A stretch of 7,675 bases of DNA, taken from positions 1 to 7,675 of the forward strand of contig JAFGSL010000204.1 of NCBI GenBank assembly GCA_016934645.1. Direction: 5' to 3'. Source of the DNA: Anaerolineae bacterium (GTDB lineage Bacteria; Chloroflexota; Anaerolineae; B4-G1; SLSP01). The notes under the pieces are model-generated. The model ran no database searches. It was not told where the DNA came from and was given only the letters and a program-made list of their open reading frames with translations. The translations under genes and the position numbers were made by a program. Numbering within the stretch: the first letter of the stretch is position 1; the number at the start of each line of letters is the position of its first letter. Shown here in pieces: positions 6,744 to 7,675 of the stretch.

Positions 6744-7040
6744 CCTTTGCTGGTAGCAGCAAGCCGGGCCGTAGGGCCTGACGATCTGGAACAACTCGTC
6801 GCCCGCGCCCTGAGTGATGAGATTTTAGGGCGCGTCGGCACTGCTTGATACATCACCCGCGCTGAGGATGGCCTACCCGCCCTAATTCTGTTTCGCCATA
6901 CCCACATCAATCTCGACCACGTCCACGAACTATGCGCGCTGCTGCTGCGTTCAGGGATCTCGCGTAGCTACCTCGTGACCCCGACCCAAGTACCTCCATC
7001 CGTCGAACGTGCTGCCGAGATTATCGGACTAAGGCTTCGT
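6744..7040 (+). pseudogene. Decayed protein-coding relic with an in-frame TGA
   Basis: One plus-strand frame, starting directly after the tRNA, reads like real protein: PDDLEQLVARALSDEILGRV, a TGA at 6846-6848, then in the same frame ITRAEDGLPALILFRH, DHVHELCALLLRSGISRSYL and VTPTQVPPSVERAAEIIGLR. There is no convincing start codon or Shine-Dalgarno: the frame runs back into the tRNA, and only a TTG at 6747 is available. The 3' end dissolves into the inverted repeat at 7029-7161. The alternation of a short beta strand (ALILF), a helix, a strand (RSYLVTP) and a helix (SVERAAEIIG) recalls the Mrr-type restriction-endonuclease fold, but the usual catalytic residues are not evident and the family is not established. 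Most likely it is the remnant of a gene truncated at both ends. The stretch from folC to the flavin-protein gene holds no other gene besides the tRNA. Confidence 0.5.
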
Positions 7041-7161
7041 AAAAGTATTACTTCCCGAAAGCTGTGGCCGGTCTCCGACCGCGCCACCGCTACCCCAGGC
7101 GTGGGCGGTCACGGTCTGGAGACCGGCCCGAGCGGGAAGCTGTTTCTTTACAGACCCTTAG
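7029..7161. repeat. 133-base imperfect inverted repeat
   Basis: Nested matching blocks read inwards from both ends: CTAAGG (7029-7034) with CCTTAG (7156-7161), GTAAA (7039-7043) with TTTAC (7147-7151), CTTCCCG (7051-7057) with CGGGAAG (7133-7139), an 11-base perfect stem GGCCGGTCTCC (7066-7076) with GGAGACCGGCC (7118-7128), then GACCG/CGGTC and ACCGC/GCGGT around the centre. The outer three pairs keep the same register. It separates the gene relic from the flavin-protein gene and covers the latter's stop codon. It may be a MITE-like mobile repeat, or it may act as the transcription end of the minus-strand gene. There is no clear target duplication and no T-run. Confidence 0.75.
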
Positions 7162-7643
7162 GCGACGTGGTTGGCCTTGCCGGTCATCGTTTCGATGTGT
7201 ATCTTGCCGATCATCACTTTCTCCAAAGCTTTAGGCGTGACCAACTTCGCCTTCACCGCTTCGGGATTGGATTCCAGGCGGTCGATCATCAGAAATAGCG
7301 TGCGGCGTTTTTCCTCGATGTCCTCCACGAAGGTGACGTGCCCCTGGAATTGCACCGAGCGGAAAGCATGATCGCATTTACCGTCCAGGTAGCCGTTATC
7401 TTCCACGATTTGGCCCCACACGGTGGAATTCGCCTGCAGATAGTCCATCTTTTTCCCTTCACCAGCGCAGTGGAAGTACAGACAACCCACGGCCTGATCG
7501 TAACCGTAATTCACCGTGGCGAGATAGGGGATATTGTCCTTACACAAGGCCAGCGTCACAAACTTCTGCCCAGCAATGATAGCCCACATCTCAGTGAAAT
7601 CGGTGATGGCTTTTTCGGAACGGCGCAAATGGTAAACCTGCAT
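7158..7643 (-). CDS. Pyridoxamine 5'-phosphate oxidase-like (Nim-like) FMN-binding split-barrel protein
   Basis: A small cytoplasmic protein of the FMN-binding split-barrel superfamily, nearest in style to the Pyridox_ox_2/Nim group. Members bind FMN, or sometimes F420 or heme; the substrate of this one is unknown. In 161 residues it shows the usual order: a helix (MQVYHLRRSEKAITDFTEMW), KFVTLALCKDNIPYLATVNYGYD (27-49), the LYFHCAGEGKKMDYLQANSTV segment (55-75) that contacts flavin phosphate in relatives, the strand FRSVQFQGHVTFVED (94-108), and a C-terminal strand ending IHIETMTGKANH. The length and end look complete. The ATG at 7643 is chosen over an in-frame TTG (7664) and an ATG (7649) because AAAGGAG lies 6 bases before it. 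The stop codon lies within the end of the 133-base inverted repeat. The upstream promoter is outside the window. It could equally be a general stress-type flavin reductase; drug resistance should not be assumed. Confidence 0.9.
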   Translation of the reverse strand: MQVYHLRRSEKAITDFTEMWAIIAGQKFVTLALCKDNIPYLATVNYGYDQAVGCLYFHCAGEGKKMDYLQANSTVWGQIVEDNGYLDGKCDHAFRSVQFQGHVTFVEDIEEKRRTLFLMIDRLESNPEAVKAKLVTPKALEKVMIGKIHIETMTGKANHVA

Positions 7644-7649
7644 CGGCAT

Positions 7650-7656
7650 CTCCTTT
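7650..7656 (-). promoter_or_regulatory. Ribosome binding site of the split-barrel gene
   Basis: Minus-strand AAAGGAG is followed by ATGCCG and then the ATG at 7643. This spacing of 6 favours the second of two nearby ATG codons; the first (7649) directly touches the site. Confidence 0.8.
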
Positions 7657-7675
7657 GGAAACAAATTGATGACAT

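Noticed and set aside
6424..6762. Minus-strand open frame with GGGFEPPHTDSESAVLPLDE
   Set aside because: This is the antisense translation of the tRNA-Gln gene, a peptide of a kind often misannotated as protein; it also overlaps the folC start and both promoters.
6747..6762. TTGCTG-GTAG-CAGCAA hairpin right after the tRNA as its terminator
   Set aside because: The stem is perfect but only 6 pairs and has no T-run after it; left as a possible weak or processing hairpin and not annotated.
6846..6848. In-frame TGA as selenocysteine or a reassigned codon
   Set aside because: hpf ends in a TGA followed directly by a terminator, so TGA is a normal stop here; the relic also lacks a start codon and no selenocysteine-type hairpin was recognised after the TGA.
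6975..7298. GTG-started plus-strand frame of 107 codons
   Set aside because: Its first part belongs to the upstream relic, and the rest runs through the inverted repeat and antisense to the split-barrel gene.

Overview
The window is bacterial chromosomal DNA, moderately GC-rich by eye and densely coded. It holds five protein genes, one tRNA gene and a short non-coding or decayed stretch. Gene content and the style of the proteins (a long-form HPF, a classical LonA, a serine hydrolase with a membrane-spanning tail, abundant short palindromic repeats) suggest an uncultured or less-studied lineage, perhaps Chloroflexota. That assignment is inference only; no marker in the window proves it.

Layout. 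From the left, hpf (ribosome hibernation factor) runs on the plus strand and ends at a strong hairpin terminator. It converges there with a three-gene minus-strand block read from right to left: folC (folylpolyglutamate/dihydrofolate synthase), a secreted or membrane-anchored beta-lactamase-fold serine hydrolase, and lon (ATP-dependent protease). The spacing is tight (a 7-base overlap, then a 23-base gap) and one good sigma-70-type promoter lies upstream of folC, so the block looks like one operon. A tRNA-Gln(CTG) gene is read divergently from that operon with its own promoter. To its right are about 300 bases with a decayed reading frame broken by one TGA, then a 133-base inverted repeat, then a complete minus-strand gene for a small flavin-binding split-barrel protein (pyridoxamine 5'-phosphate oxidase-like, Nim-like) at the right edge.

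Working together. hpf and lon both belong to stress and stationary-phase physiology (ribosome storage and protein quality control), but they are convergent and not co-transcribed. FolC supplies polyglutamylated folates. The serine hydrolase has no obvious metabolic link to its neighbours.

No defence system, CRISPR array, insertion sequence with a transposase, or clearly new multi-gene system is visible. The most unusual features are small: two palindromic or repetitive insertions inside the serine hydrolase gene (one a 29-base tandem repeat translated in two different frames), the large inverted repeat before the flavin-protein gene, a hairpin placed almost at the predicted transcription start of the folC operon, and the gene relic abutting the tRNA.
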